The notes under the pieces: model-generated
Databases searched by the model: none
What the model was told of the DNA's origin: nothing
The model's input: only the letters and a program-made list of their open reading frames with translations
Source of the DNA: Burkholderiaceae bacterium
Lineage (GTDB): Bacteria; Pseudomonadota; Gammaproteobacteria; Burkholderiales; Burkholderiaceae_C
Direction: 5' to 3'
Assembly: GCA_017848435.1 (NCBI GenBank)
Contig: JAFEHU010000076.1
Span: forward strand, 119,627 to 183,626
DNA: 64,000 nucleotides
In this document: one piece after another, positions 33,629 to 42,732 of the stretch
Position numbering within the stretch: the stretch's first letter is position 1
Layout: every line of letters begins with the position of its first letter
Position numbers and translations under genes: made by a program

Positions 33629-35800
33629 ATGGGAACTCAACAACTCGCCATCGAGTTGCGTTTGCAACGCCAAGACGTCCTGCCGTATGTGAAGCAGGTG
33701 GTCGAAGCCGCTGAAAGTGACCGCGCCGCATTGGGGTGGTATCCCTTCAAGGTTTACCAGGAGGCGGCCATCAGCGAACGGCTCATCGTGGCGATTGCGC
33801 GCGAAGCCGATGAAATCCGATATGCCGGGCATCTCTTGTTTGCCACCACGTTCCCACGCGGGTACGTCATGCAGATTCATGTGGATGCGGGACACCGCCA
33901 TCACGGAATCGCCAAACGCATGCTGGACGCGCTCAAGGACCAGCTGAGCGCATTGAACTACATCGCCATTGGCGCGCGAGTCGCTGAAGACCTTCGCGCC
34001 TCCCAGGAGTTCTGGCAGAGCCAGGACTTCTATGCGCACGGCACGGTACCTGGGGGGAAGGCCCGGGGCCGGACCCTGGTGTTGCGTAGCCACGAACTGC
34101 CGACACAGCAGCTCTTCGCGACCAGCGGACTGAGCCACCGAGATCCGCTGGGTCTCGCGGTCGAACCGTCCACGGCCACCAAGCTCTACCTGCTGGACCT
34201 CAATGTGATGTTCGATCTAGGGCCGCGCAGAGCGCGCCACCAGGATGTCGTTGACCTATTTGCGCTCGAGCGTCTGGGCGTGTGCCGCCTCGCACTGAGC
34301 ACGGAGTTTGATGCCGAACTGAAGCGATCAGCCACGAGCGGCAAGACCGACCCTATGCAGGGTTTGGGGCAGGTCTTCCCAAAGTTTGCGGTGCCGCCGG
34401 ACGAAGTCATGGCGCAGCTCACCCGGGAGATCGCGCCGATAGTCTTTCCCGAGCGTTTCGCGGCGGGTGCTCTGACCGCCAACGACCTCTCGGATCTGCG
34501 GCACCTAGCCACGGCCATTCATCACAAGCTGGCAGGTCTAGTCACCAGCGACGGCGCGATTCGTGACGCATCTGCCATGCTTCGCTTGCGCTACGGCATC
34601 GAAGTGCTCTCTCCATCGGCTTTCAAGATCCTGGGCGAGTTCGACACCGGGCTGAGTGCCATCACCGCCAGCACCCGCGACACATTGGAACTAATGGAGC
34701 TTACACCCGGACGTGAAGCGAATGTTCGGGAACTGCTTGGCAGCCTCGGCGTAGCGGTGGCCGATCAGTCTACGCTGTGGGCTGCGGACGATGGAAGCAC
34801 CCGGGCCCGGCATCGCTACATCGTGCTGGAGGGCCAGCGTATCATCGGCTATCTGATGTGGCCCAGCAGCCTCAGAGGCGGCACGTGCGATGCCTTCTTG
34901 GCCGTGGATGAGCACGTGACGTGCGCGCAGGACGCCGCACGCTTGATGATCGTTCACTTGCTGGGGCGGTCCAAGGAGGAGATTCAGCGCGTTCGACTGA
35001 ACCTCGCACCTCAACAGGCCTCTGTCAGAGCGGTGGCGCTGGAGGTTGGATTCACTGGCACGGACAAGACACAGGCACTGAACAAGGTCTCGCTCCACAG
35101 CGTGCTTTTTCCTCGCAACTGGTCGGCGCTTCGCGACAAGCTGCAGGCCATCAGCGAGATTGCTCTGCCATCGTCGATGCCTGTTTTCCGAGAGGCCGAC
35201 CAGTACGTGGATCTGACACGCCCTGATGGCCAACGCACACAGGTGACTGCCTTCGCCTTGGAAACCTTGCTTTCGCCCGCGCTGATCTGCATGCCTGGCA
35301 GGCCCGGCGTGCTCGTGCCCATCCAGCGGGACTACGCCGAGCACCTGCTCGATCATCTCGATCAGATGCAGTTGCTCCCGCAAGCCAAAGCCTTGCTCTA
35401 CCAGCAGCGTCACTACCTGAGTTCACCCCGGACGCTGAAGACATTCAAGCGCGGCAGCCTGATGTTCTTCTACGAATCGACCCGCAGCAAGGGACTGAAG
35501 GCCGTGGTGGCGGTGGCGAGAGTGACCAATGCCTACCTGAGCGCCGAGGGGGCGATCGACAAGGGCGATCTGGATCGATCCGCGCTGGAGGCTAGCGACC
35601 TGGCCGCCATCGGCAAGTCGGAGATCAAGGCCGTGGTCGTCTTCGACAATCTGATAAAAATGCACCGGTCGGTACCGCTAGAGAGCCTCAAGAAATTCGG
35701 TTGTGGCGAAGCGACTCAGTTGCTGACTAGTCGACCCCTCACGTCCGAGCAGATCGAAAACATTCTTCTTGAAGGATTTCCGCATGAGCGCCCCGCATAA
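33629..35800 (+). CDS. Multidomain GNAT-PIN-GNAT-PUA-like protein (putative toxin/RNA enzyme)
   Basis: The 723-residue protein has four parts. Residues about 20-155 are a GNAT acetyltransferase with the acetyl-CoA loop DAGHRHHGIAKRML at 86-99. Residues about 184-330 are a PIN RNase with the acids D190 (LLDLNVM), E226, D286/D289 (NDLSDL) and D308 (TSDG). Residues about 355-480 look like a second GNAT fold (RIIGYLMW... ASVRAVALEVGF). Residues about 555-690 contain VPIQRDYAEHLL and GSLMFFYESTRSKGLKAVVAVARV, a PUA/EVE-like pattern. It overlaps the ASCH gene by 17 bases. ATG 33629 starts the GNAT domain; longer extensions lack homology-like features. The mixture suggests RNA cleavage or modification in defence; the substrate is unknown. 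Confidence 0.75.
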   Translation: MGTQQLAIELRLQRQDVLPYVKQVVEAAESDRAALGWYPFKVYQEAAISERLIVAIAREADEIRYAGHLLFATTFPRGYVMQIHVDAGHRHHGIAKRMLDALKDQLSALNYIAIGARVAEDLRASQEFWQSQDFYAHGTVPGGKARGRTLVLRSHELPTQQLFATSGLSHRDPLGLAVEPSTATKLYLLDLNVMFDLGPRRARHQDVVDLFALERLGVCRLALSTEFDAELKRSATSGKTDPMQGLGQVFPKFAVPPDEVMAQLTREIAPIVFPERFAAGALTANDLSDLRHLATAIHHKLAGLVTSDGAIRDASAMLRLRYGIEVLSPSAFKILGEFDTGLSAITASTRDTLELMELTPGREANVRELLGSLGVAVADQSTLWAADDGSTRARHRYIVLEGQRIIGYLMWPSSLRGGTCDAFLAVDEHVTCAQDAARLMIVHLLGRSKEEIQRVRLNLAPQQASVRAVALEVGFTGTDKTQALNKVSLHSVLFPRNWSALRDKLQAISEIALPSSMPVFREADQYVDLTRPDGQRTQVTAFALETLLSPALICMPGRPGVLVPIQRDYAEHLLDHLDQMQLLPQAKALLYQQRHYLSSPRTLKTFKRGSLMFFYESTRSKGLKAVVAVARVTNAYLSAEGAIDKGDLDRSALEASDLAAIGKSEIKAVVVFDNLIKMHRSVPLESLKKFGCGEATQLLTSRPLTSEQIENILLEGFPHERPA

Positions 35801-36269
35801 CTTCCTGATCTCTCTCGAAGAGCGGCATGCGAACAGGATTCTTGAAGGTACGAAGACTGTTGAACTTCGCCGCCGACCGATGCACGTCGCAGTTGGTGCG
35901 ACGGTCTGGATCTATGTGAAGATGCCGGTCGGCAGCGTGGTTGGATGTGCCAAGGTCACCGGGCTGCACGCGCTCGCGCCCAGCACGCTGTGGAATCGCT
36001 TTGGCGCTGTATCGGGTCTGCAGCGCCAGGAGTTTTTCGAGTACTTCTCGGGCCTGTCAAAGGCCTTCGCACTGGGTCTGAGTGAACCTACCAGGCTGGC
36101 GTCACCGATCCCTCTGAGCAAGCTGCGTGACGTTTCGAGCGGCTTTCATCCCCCGCAGTTCTTCGCCAATGTCGCGAGCGATGGCCCCTTGCTGCGCACG
36201 ATGAGCCAAGCTCTACCACCCAGGCTCGCAACCCCACCACGTAAGGAGCGAGTGCTTGAACTGGTCTAA
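35784..36269 (+). CDS. ASCH-domain protein coupled to the GNAT-PIN gene
   Basis: The 161-residue protein has an N-terminal ASCH fold: FLISLEERHANRILEGTKTVELRRRP (about 7-32, with the ExKTxExR-type signature), VGATVWIYVKMPVGSVVGCAKV, then a helical tail. ASCH domains are PUA relatives that bind or act on RNA, including N4-acetylcytidine amidohydrolases. Its start lies inside the preceding gene, so the two are a unit. It could neutralise or guide the GNAT-PIN protein; that is inference. Confidence 0.8.
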   Translation: MSAPHNFLISLEERHANRILEGTKTVELRRRPMHVAVGATVWIYVKMPVGSVVGCAKVTGLHALAPSTLWNRFGAVSGLQRQEFFEYFSGLSKAFALGLSEPTRLASPIPLSKLRDVSSGFHPPQFFANVASDGPLLRTMSQALPPRLATPPRKERVLELV

Positions 36270-36590
36270 GGCCCGCAGGACGGCACCGAGGTGTGGCTGA
36301 TCATGCCTGAAGAGCAGTTTGGCCTGGAGATCGCCGCCAAAGCCCTGCGGTTGAATGACCCCGTGACGGGCGGAACGGTATCCTGAACTTTTCTCGATCG
36401 CGCAGGACGTGCACCGGGTTGGCCAGAAGAAGCTGAAGAGGACGAAGACTGGCCAGTCAACGCACCAGCGCCCGCGCCGTTGCACAGAGCGCCCTGCCTT
36501 CAACGGCGCAGGGCTGTCAACAAGAGGGGCGGCCAACGCTGCAGCTGCGCCGGCCGGGTTACGCTCGCGCAATGACGAGGGCGTCGAGCG
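36270..36590. other. Gap with a short coding remnant
   Basis: No complete gene is visible. Directly after the ASCH gene an open stretch (about 36270-36386) reads PQDGTEVWLIMPEEQFGLEI and on to a stop. It looks like a fragment of a lost gene in the plus direction, but I cannot name its source. The remainder up to the NTase stop holds nothing recognisable. Confidence 0.4.
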
Positions 36591-37343
36591 TCAATTCAGA
36601 TGCAGTTCGAATTGCGCCCCGTTGCGGCCGCGGGCATTCGAGAGCAGCGCCGCTCGGGCCTCGTCGACCGTATTCCAGCGGGTGGAGATAGGGGAGGCAT
36701 AGAGCTCGGCCTCCTTCGCGTGGATAAAACGCAACGCCGCTTCATCTAGGTGCTCGCTGATGAAGTGCTGCAACGATGGCCCGGCTTGCACCTTCCAAAG
36801 TACCAAGCGGCGCACAGCACGCACCAGATTGCCCATTGGGGAAGGATTTGGTAGGAGATTGATGTCCAGCGTTCTCTTGCGAATGCGGCTCAGGTAGTTG
36901 TCCGAGCAGATTAAGCGCCGCTCCTTAAGATCGTAGGCAATGGCATCCCAGTCGAAAAAAGTGCACGCGACGATGTCTTCTAACCGCTGTACAGGCACAT
37001 ATCGGCGCGCCCAAGTGGTCTCCAGGGCCCAAAAATCGATCTTCCAGGGCCCTTGCTTGCAGCCAAATCCGCCGAAGCGGTTCGAGGTCGCGCCCAACTC
37101 AGCGGCAAGTGCTGCAACGCGGTCAGCCGGCGCGTCGATCACCAGGTCGAGATCGGAGCGAAAGCCCGTGCGTCCCTCATGCGCAAAGTCGCGCACGAGC
37201 CCACCTATGACGGCGATCCGATCGAACGCGGTGAACCGATTTTCGAGCACCTGACGCAAGAAGACCATCTCGCCGGTGTCGTTCGCCCAGAAGTATCGAT
37301 CGAGCCGGCGCTTCAAGGCGAGGTTGTTAGGCGCTGTTGACAT
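36591..37343 (-). CDS. Nucleotidyltransferase coupled to dGTPase
   Basis: The 250-residue protein has a nucleotidyltransferase core related to poly(A)-polymerase/CCA-enzyme heads. RIAVIGGLVRDFAHEGRTGFRSDLDLVID at about 42-70 gives the GG turn (47-48) and D64/D66; the third acid D103 is in WKIDFWALE. The C-terminal part (about 150-250) is not a CCA body domain. It overlaps the dGTPase gene by 17 bases and is downstream of it on the same strand. The start ATG 37343 precedes MSTAPNNLALKRRLDRYFW. It could modify a tRNA or nucleotide signal; the product is unknown. Confidence 0.7.
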   Translation of the reverse strand: MSTAPNNLALKRRLDRYFWANDTGEMVFLRQVLENRFTAFDRIAVIGGLVRDFAHEGRTGFRSDLDLVIDAPADRVAALAAELGATSNRFGGFGCKQGPWKIDFWALETTWARRYVPVQRLEDIVACTFFDWDAIAYDLKERRLICSDNYLSRIRKRTLDINLLPNPSPMGNLVRAVRRLVLWKVQAGPSLQHFISEHLDEAALRFIHAKEAELYASPISTRWNTVDEARAALLSNARGRNGAQFELHLN

Positions 37344-38841
37344 GGGGCAGGGCCTGAATTTCGCCCCAGAGGCGCATCGCATAAGTGTCAGTCATGCCGG
37401 AGATCATGTCCGTCAGCAAGCGCAGTTCCCGATAACGTAGTCCGTTGGCTTCCGAGCCGGGCGTGTCGGGCGCACAGGCCTGTTGGACATAGTTCGGACT
37501 GATCAACGAAAAGATGTAGCTCGAGCGCGCGCTTCGCTTTCTCGATTCGATGTCGCCCACGTCTTTCCGATCAGAAATGGCCGACCAGAAGGCACACATC
37601 AACCCGTCAAGCGCGGCTGCGCCAAGCGCTTCCGTCCGCAGGACCAAGGGGTTGTTGAACGCATATCTCTTTGCAATCTTCTTCAATGCGCTGCAAAGCT
37701 CGGAGTTGTCCATCAAGGGAGTCTGATGGCTGAAATCGAAAATGGGACGCAAATTTCGAATGAACTGATCGCTCGCGTGCGAAACCAGAGCTTCGATGAA
37801 AAACGCCCGCAGATACTGGATCTTGATATCGCGCTGCGCATCGGGGCCTAGCGGTTTTCGTTCGACATCCGTGAAGCGCGACTGCAGTTTGATCACTATC
37901 GGGTCATCCCGCTGGCTGCGTTGTAGGACGACGAGCACGTCGTCGGGCGACATTACCAGCTTCTTGAGCACGTCGTCGACGTCCAGCACCGAGTAGGCGA
38001 TGTCATCGCACGCCTCCATGATCCACGTCAGCGGGTGACGCTGACCTTCATCGAGGCCAGTTTGCTCTCGAATCCAGTCGACGACGCCCTTCTCTGATGA
38101 GAAATAGCCCCCTTTTTTGCGGATCGGGTTGTCCGCATCAGCAGCGGCGAAACAGACGGGGTATTTTAGTCCCGCGGCAAGCGTGGCAGCGGACAGGTCC
38201 AGACCCAACCCATCTACATGCGTCTGCAGCCGGGTCAACAGGCGCAGGGCCTGTGGATTGCCGTCAAACCGCGTGAACTCCAGACGAAGTGGTTCAGGTA
38301 CTACCTGCGATGGCTGCAGCTCCTCGCCGCCCTGAGCGGTCTTGCTGAATATCCAGGCTTGGCGATTCTTGAACCAGCGACCAATGGCCGCTTCGCCCTG
38401 GTGGCCGAAGGGGGGATTGCCGAGGTCATGCCCCAGTCCAGTCGCCAGTAGGATCGGCTGGATGACGTTAAGTAGAGCGTCGTGGCCGATACCACTGCGA
38501 TTGAATTCGTCGGGGCTGTTCAAGTAGACGCGTACCCCGATGGAACGTGCGAGGTTAGCGACCTCGTGCGAGTGCGTCAGGCGCGTACGCACGCTGTCGT
38601 TCTCGTCCATGGGCCAGACTTGTGTCTTGTCCGCCAAGCGTCGAACCGGCGTCGAGAATAGGAGGCGGTCGTAATCGTGCTGGAACTGGGAGCGCAGATC
38701 GCCTGAGCTGGGGCTGTCTGGCGCGCTGTCGTCGTTTGAGGGGACTCGGCCTGGAGCAGACGTTTCGGGCGCGGAAACGGGATGAGGACGCGGCCGGCGC
38801 GCGGGTGACCAGATGCTTGGCGAGGAAGTGTGTGCGGCCAT
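37327..38841 (-). CDS. dgt: dGTP triphosphohydrolase (HD superfamily)
   Basis: The 504-residue protein hydrolyses dGTP or other dNTPs to nucleoside and triphosphate. It has a Pro/Ser-rich N-terminal leader of about 45 residues, then DYDRLLFSTPVRRLADKTQV, RTRLTHSHEVANLARSIG with the first metal His at about 90-92 and GLGHDLGNPPFGHQGE with HD at about 138-139. The TWIMEACDDIAYSVLDVDD segment carries the last Asp near 272-280. Island-encoded dNTPases can starve phages of dNTPs. Here it leads a two-gene unit with an overlapping nucleotidyltransferase. ATG 38841 was preferred over an upstream in-frame ATG that adds seven residues. Confidence 0.9.
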   Translation of the reverse strand: MAAHTSSPSIWSPARRPRPHPVSAPETSAPGRVPSNDDSAPDSPSSGDLRSQFQHDYDRLLFSTPVRRLADKTQVWPMDENDSVRTRLTHSHEVANLARSIGVRVYLNSPDEFNRSGIGHDALLNVIQPILLATGLGHDLGNPPFGHQGEAAIGRWFKNRQAWIFSKTAQGGEELQPSQVVPEPLRLEFTRFDGNPQALRLLTRLQTHVDGLGLDLSAATLAAGLKYPVCFAAADADNPIRKKGGYFSSEKGVVDWIREQTGLDEGQRHPLTWIMEACDDIAYSVLDVDDVLKKLVMSPDDVLVVLQRSQRDDPIVIKLQSRFTDVERKPLGPDAQRDIKIQYLRAFFIEALVSHASDQFIRNLRPIFDFSHQTPLMDNSELCSALKKIAKRYAFNNPLVLRTEALGAAALDGLMCAFWSAISDRKDVGDIESRKRSARSSYIFSLISPNYVQQACAPDTPGSEANGLRYRELRLLTDMISGMTDTYAMRLWGEIQALPHVNSA

Positions 38842-39071
38842 GAGGCATTTTATCCAGGCCAAGGCCTGTCACTCCACCACTACCTGAGAGCAACTCGAGA
38901 GTGAGCCGGGTAACCACCGGATTCGATCGTTAGGCCGCCGTGTGACCCGCATGATTCCGCAATGACACTCCATTGCCCGTTCAGAATGCCGTCGTGCAAA
39001 GCCAGAGCAGAAACTTATGCCGTCGTTTCGATGTCCAACTTGACCGATGAAACATAGGAGTGACATGTCCT

Positions 39072-40242
39072 ATGGCAAAACAAATCGAAAAACTGACGGC
39101 GCTCAAGGTTCGCCGCGCCTGCCGCCCCGGCAGACTCGGCGATGGTGCAGGGCTGTACCTGCAGATCACACCGTCAGGTAGCAGGAGTTGGATATTTCGG
39201 TATGAACGCCTGGGACGGGAGCACTACATAGGACTGGGTCCTCTTCATACCGTCAGCTTGGTAGAAGCCCGGCATGCGGCTCAACAAGCCAGGAAGTCCT
39301 TGCTTCAGAACATCGACCCATTGGCACGCAAACGCCAGCGCCGTCGCCGCCCGTCGATCCGGCCAGAACACAAGCGCTTTGACGCGTGTGCCGAGCAATA
39401 CATCAAGGAGCACGCGGCAGGCTGGCACAACGACAAGCATCGGCAGCAATGGTCAAACACCATGCGCGACTATGTCTATCCACACTTCGGTGCGATCGAC
39501 GTGCGCAAGGTGGATACAGCGGAGATCGTCAAAGCGCTGCGGCCGATCTGGACCACCAAGACAGAGACCGCCACGCGTGTGCGCGAGCGGATTGAGCGGG
39601 TGCTGGATTGGGCGACGGTTCACCAGTACCGAGAGGGAAGCAACCCGGCGCGCTGGAGAGGGCACCTCGAAGTGCTTTTGCCTCCCCCGGCCAAACTCAA
39701 AAGCGTGCGACACCATGCGGCCTTGCCATTTGAGGATGTCGCTCAGTTCATGGCAGCACTGCAGGGGCAGCGTGGACTGGCCGCGCAGGCGCTGGAGTTC
39801 ACCATCCTGACGGCGTGCCGTTCCGGAGAGGTCCTCAAGCTCACCTGGACGGAGATCGATCTGGAGCGCGGGACGTGGACCCTTCCGGCCGAAAGGACCA
39901 AGGCGGGGAGGGCGCACCGGGTGCCGCTGTCCGCTGCAGCGCTGAAGGTGCTCGCTGCTCAAAAGGGGTGGGGCGGCAGGTACGTCTTTCCAGGCGGCAC
40001 GGAGGACGGGACCCTGTCATCCGTGGCCATGACCAAAGTATTGGAGCGCATGGGGTTTGGCGGAGTGACGGTCCACGGCTTTCGGTCCACGTTCCGCGAC
40101 TGGGTGGCCGAGCGAACCCGGTATCCACGCGAGTGGGCAGAAATCTCTGGAGCATCGCGTTGGATCCGCGACGGAAATGGCCTATTTCAGAAGCGACTTG
40201 TTGGCAGAGCGTCGAGGCTTGATGGAAGACTGGGCGGGTTAG
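39072..40242 (+). pseudogene. P4-type tyrosine integrase, frameshifted before the catalytic Tyr
   Basis: From ATG 39072 (ATAGGAG Shine-Dalgarno at 39054-39060) one frame encodes an N-terminal DUF4102 arm domain, a core-binding domain, catalytic Arg250 in LTACRSGEVLKLTW, and H335-x-x-R338 in VHGFRSTFRDW. After WAEIS (about 40146) the frame is wrong. A shift by one base restores LEHRVGSATEMAYFRSDLLAERRGLMEDWAG and a stop at 40240-40242, including the HRVG motif and nucleophile Tyr (40183-40185). So either one base was gained or two lost. Without programmed frameshifting the product lacks its nucleophile, and the island is probably immobile by its own integrase. Confidence 0.85.
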
Positions 40243-40718
40243 GGTCATCGGGACAGCGCCTACTAAGGCGCTGTAAAACGACCGAAGCCCGAACTTCTCC
40301 ACCCGAAAACAAGGCTGATCACGGGCGTTTCCGGCTTTCGGCGCAGATTGACTCTGGCGAGCCGTTCAATGATGGGCTAGAGTTCTGTCAGCGGTCGAGG
40401 ACGGCCCCGCTTCCGCGGCTGTCCTTGGCGCCCCGCTCGTCGCAGTCGTCACCTGCCCCAGGCACTCACCATCCACGGTGAGTACCGATGCATAGCGCCT
40501 CCTGGCGTGCAAAGCAGCACGAGACCTGTTCGACTGCCGCCTGAGCATGTGCGCGATCCCACGCGCACCGATACTGATACCCCCGCCTGTCCGGAATGCC
40601 AGCGGTGGGCTTGGAGATGTGCATTCCTTGGCAGTCGGTATTCGTTCGACCACACACCACTGCGACAGAGCTGGTCATGCCCTTGAGCCTTTGGCGATTG
40701 CCAAGGAAAGGATTGATC
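40243..40718. other. Gap between integrase remnant and AlpA-like gene
   Basis: No credible gene. Just after the restored integrase stop lies an 8-bp hairpin (ACAGCGCC 40253-40260 with GGCGCTGT 40267-40274, loop 6) lacking a T run. The rest is GC-rich noncoding sequence up to the AlpA-like start. Confidence 0.5.
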
Positions 40719-40958
40719 ATGCAAAACGTTTCCATTCCTCAACCCTCTGTCCGTGACCGTCGGGGCACCGAGCTCCTGACTTTGCCCGTCACCGGTTTCG
40801 TGCGCCAGAAGCTGCTGTTGCGCTTCGTGCCGTTCTCCAAGTCGACACTTTGGCGACGGGTCAGCGCCGGATCGTTTCCCGCTCCGATCCGGCTGTCGAT
40901 CGGCATCACCGCATGGCGCGCAGAAGACGTGCGGCGTTGGATTGCGGAGCAGGAATAG
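40719..40958 (+). CDS. AlpA-family phage/island regulatory protein
   Basis: The 79-residue protein contains an AlpA/MerR-like HTH: TGFVRQKLLLRFVPFSKSTLWRRVSAGSFPAPIRLSIGITAWRAEDVRRWI. The motif includes the usual STLWRRVxxGxFPxPxRL and the closing AWRxEDVxxWI. A GGAAAGGA Shine-Dalgarno precedes ATG 40719. AlpA proteins activate or control excision of P4-like elements. A second copy lies at 42733. Confidence 0.88.
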   Translation: MQNVSIPQPSVRDRRGTELLTLPVTGFVRQKLLLRFVPFSKSTLWRRVSAGSFPAPIRLSIGITAWRAEDVRRWIAEQE

Positions 40959-41142
40959 GTCACCCCTGGCGGCAATGGGTTCCGAGGATCCGCTGTCAGG
41001 GAAAGGACTCCCGCTCATCGGCTACGCCCCCCTCCGCGGGCGGCGTAGCCGACCGTGATGAGGTGTTGGCTGTAGCCGTCGGATGCTGGACCCGCCCACC
41101 AGGGTTCGAGACGCCTTGGCCCATGGGCCTGGAGAAAGAAGG

Positions 41143-41874
41143 ATGAATATTCAGGATGCTAAAAACACAGACAATTCAGCAATCGGCTTCTCGGAGCCAG
41201 TTATGACCGCCATCCACGAACCGACCGCCTTTGCCGCCCTGGTAGGCACGCCCCGGGAGGTGCGCAGCCGCCTCGACAAGGTCAAGGCTGAGCAGGTGAT
41301 CGTCCTGCACGTGAAGCGGGCCGATGCCCGGAACGCGGGCCTGCTGGCCCAGATGCTGGCCAGCGTCATCCCCTTCATCGAAACAGCGCTGCGCGAGCAG
41401 AACGAGCAGACCCTCAAGGCACTGATCAATGCCGTGATTCCCAAGACACCGCCCGCGCCGGCCGTGCTCAAGGAAGCGGCGATGCGCGCGCGTGCGCGCA
41501 CGGCCGTGCTGGACGGGGCGGACTGGCTGACTGCGGCCAAGGTGGCCGAGCTGGCCGGCCTGAGTGCAACCAAGCCGAGTTCGCGGCCCAACAAATGGAA
41601 GCGCGAGCGGCGCATTTTCGCGATCCGCCACAACGGCATCGACTACTTCCCCGGCTATGGCCTGGACCCCGAGGCCGGATGGCGGCCGCGCAAGGCCCTC
41701 AAGTCTGTCCTGGAGATTCTCGGCGACGACAAGGACGGCTGGGGGCTGGCCTGCTGGTTCCTCTCGGCCAATAGCTTTCTCGGTGGGCGGCGCCCGCAGG
41801 ACGTGCTGGCGGGCGCGCCGGAGCAGGTCATCGCCGCGGCCGGGGACGAGGTGGAGGGTGTCGCGCATGGCTAG
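41143..41874 (+). CDS. Antitoxin-like protein (Xre/MbcA/ParS C-terminal domain type)
   Basis: The 243-residue protein has a helical N-terminal region and a middle HTH-like stretch WLTAAKVAELAGLSATKPSSRPNKWKRERRIFAIRHNGIDYFP (about 142-184). Its C-terminal segment, WGLACWFLSANSFLGGRRPQDVLAGAPEQVIAAAGDEV, resembles the toxin-binding domain of Xre/MbcA/ParS antitoxins (W-F-x-SxN-x-x-LGG-x-x-P-x-x-L). Such genes are followed by a RES or similar toxin. Here the overlapping downstream frame (ATG 41868) ends after 14 residues at TAG 41909-41911, so the toxin appears lost. A GAAAGAAGG Shine-Dalgarno supports ATG 41143. Confidence 0.6.
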   Translation: MNIQDAKNTDNSAIGFSEPVMTAIHEPTAFAALVGTPREVRSRLDKVKAEQVIVLHVKRADARNAGLLAQMLASVIPFIETALREQNEQTLKALINAVIPKTPPAPAVLKEAAMRARARTAVLDGADWLTAAKVAELAGLSATKPSSRPNKWKRERRIFAIRHNGIDYFPGYGLDPEAGWRPRKALKSVLEILGDDKDGWGLACWFLSANSFLGGRRPQDVLAGAPEQVIAAAGDEVEGVAHG

Positions 41875-42098
41875 GCCCCGCGATGCCGCGCCGGTGGCGT
41901 CTATCTCGTAGAGGCCTATTCGGCCGAATCCGTCGGAGCAAACACCGGCAGACCATCGATGACGGGCACCTTGATGCCGTGGCGGAAACCACTGTCACTC
42001 GGCACGCTAGAGAAGGCCGCACTCGTGTCTGAACGGCGGCTCGGCTTGATGCTCGGCGCAGATCTGAATATCTTATTTATATCTATTGGAAGACTCAC

Positions 42099-42452
42099 AT
42101 GCCAGCCCGTACCATCGCCAACCAGATTGCCTTCCGCTATCGGTCGGTGGACAGCGCCACCGGCGTCACGCGAGAAACAGCCAAGCGTTTGGCCGAGTAC
42201 CTCGGCGTCGATGAAACGCAGGCAATCCACCGTGCGCTGCACGAGCTGGCCGTTCGGGTGCTGCCGCAGTACGAGGCCGACGATGGCCCGCTGACGGCGG
42301 CTCAGGTCCGCCAAATCAGGAAACGGGTTCCGCAGGGAATGAAGCGGTCGGTGCGGTCGAGCCGTGTTCAACACGGAGAAGGCATGAGTTGCTGCCCATC
42401 CTGGGTGGGGACAGCCCCGTGGAACCTGATGGCATCGGCAATCTCGGTGTAG
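42099..42452 (+). CDS. Small antitoxin-like protein with altered C-terminus
   Basis: The first about 75 residues (MPARTIANQIAFRYRSVDSA, then TRETAKRLAEYLGVDETQAIHRALHELAVRVLPQYEADDGPLTAAQVRQIRKRVP) look like a ribbon-helix-helix-type antitoxin. The last about 40 residues run over the antisense hipA remnant and look non-native, so the 3' end was probably replaced by rearrangement. No partner toxin follows. The 117-residue frame may thus be a degenerate gene. Confidence 0.45.
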   Translation: MPARTIANQIAFRYRSVDSATGVTRETAKRLAEYLGVDETQAIHRALHELAVRVLPQYEADDGPLTAAQVRQIRKRVPQGMKRSVRSSRVQHGEGMSCCPSWVGTAPWNLMASAISV

Positions 42453-42680
42453 CTGCGATCTTCCTCCCGCGAGGCCTGCAGCAGCGATGCGGCGGACTGG
42501 TAAGAGGTGCGACCATCGGCTTCGTCACGATCGAAACGGCGAATCACAGCCACCAGCACCTCGCCTAGGCTGGCGATGCGGGCCGACGCCGTATTGGTAT
42601 TGAGTACCCGCCTGTGCCACCAGCTTCAGCGCAAGCACCTCACCACGGGTAACGTTGCGCGTGTCGCCCACGCTTGGGAA
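42380..42680 (-). pseudogene. hipA-like kinase remnant, frameshifted and truncated
   Basis: On the minus strand one frame reads GDTRNVTRGEVLALKLVAQAG. After a shift near 42597 the next reads TASARIASLGEVLVAVIRRFDRD and continues through TSYQSAASLLQASREEDRSYTEIADAIRFHGAVP. These are consecutive pieces of HipA-type Ser/Thr kinases (the NVTRGExLALxLA and AVIRRFDR motifs). The start and the kinase active site are missing, so it is a dead fragment of a toxin-antitoxin locus. Confidence 0.65.
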
Positions 42681-42732
42681 CACGTTCGCGATAGAGGGAG
42701 TCGTAACATTTCGTACCCACGAGGACCGGATC

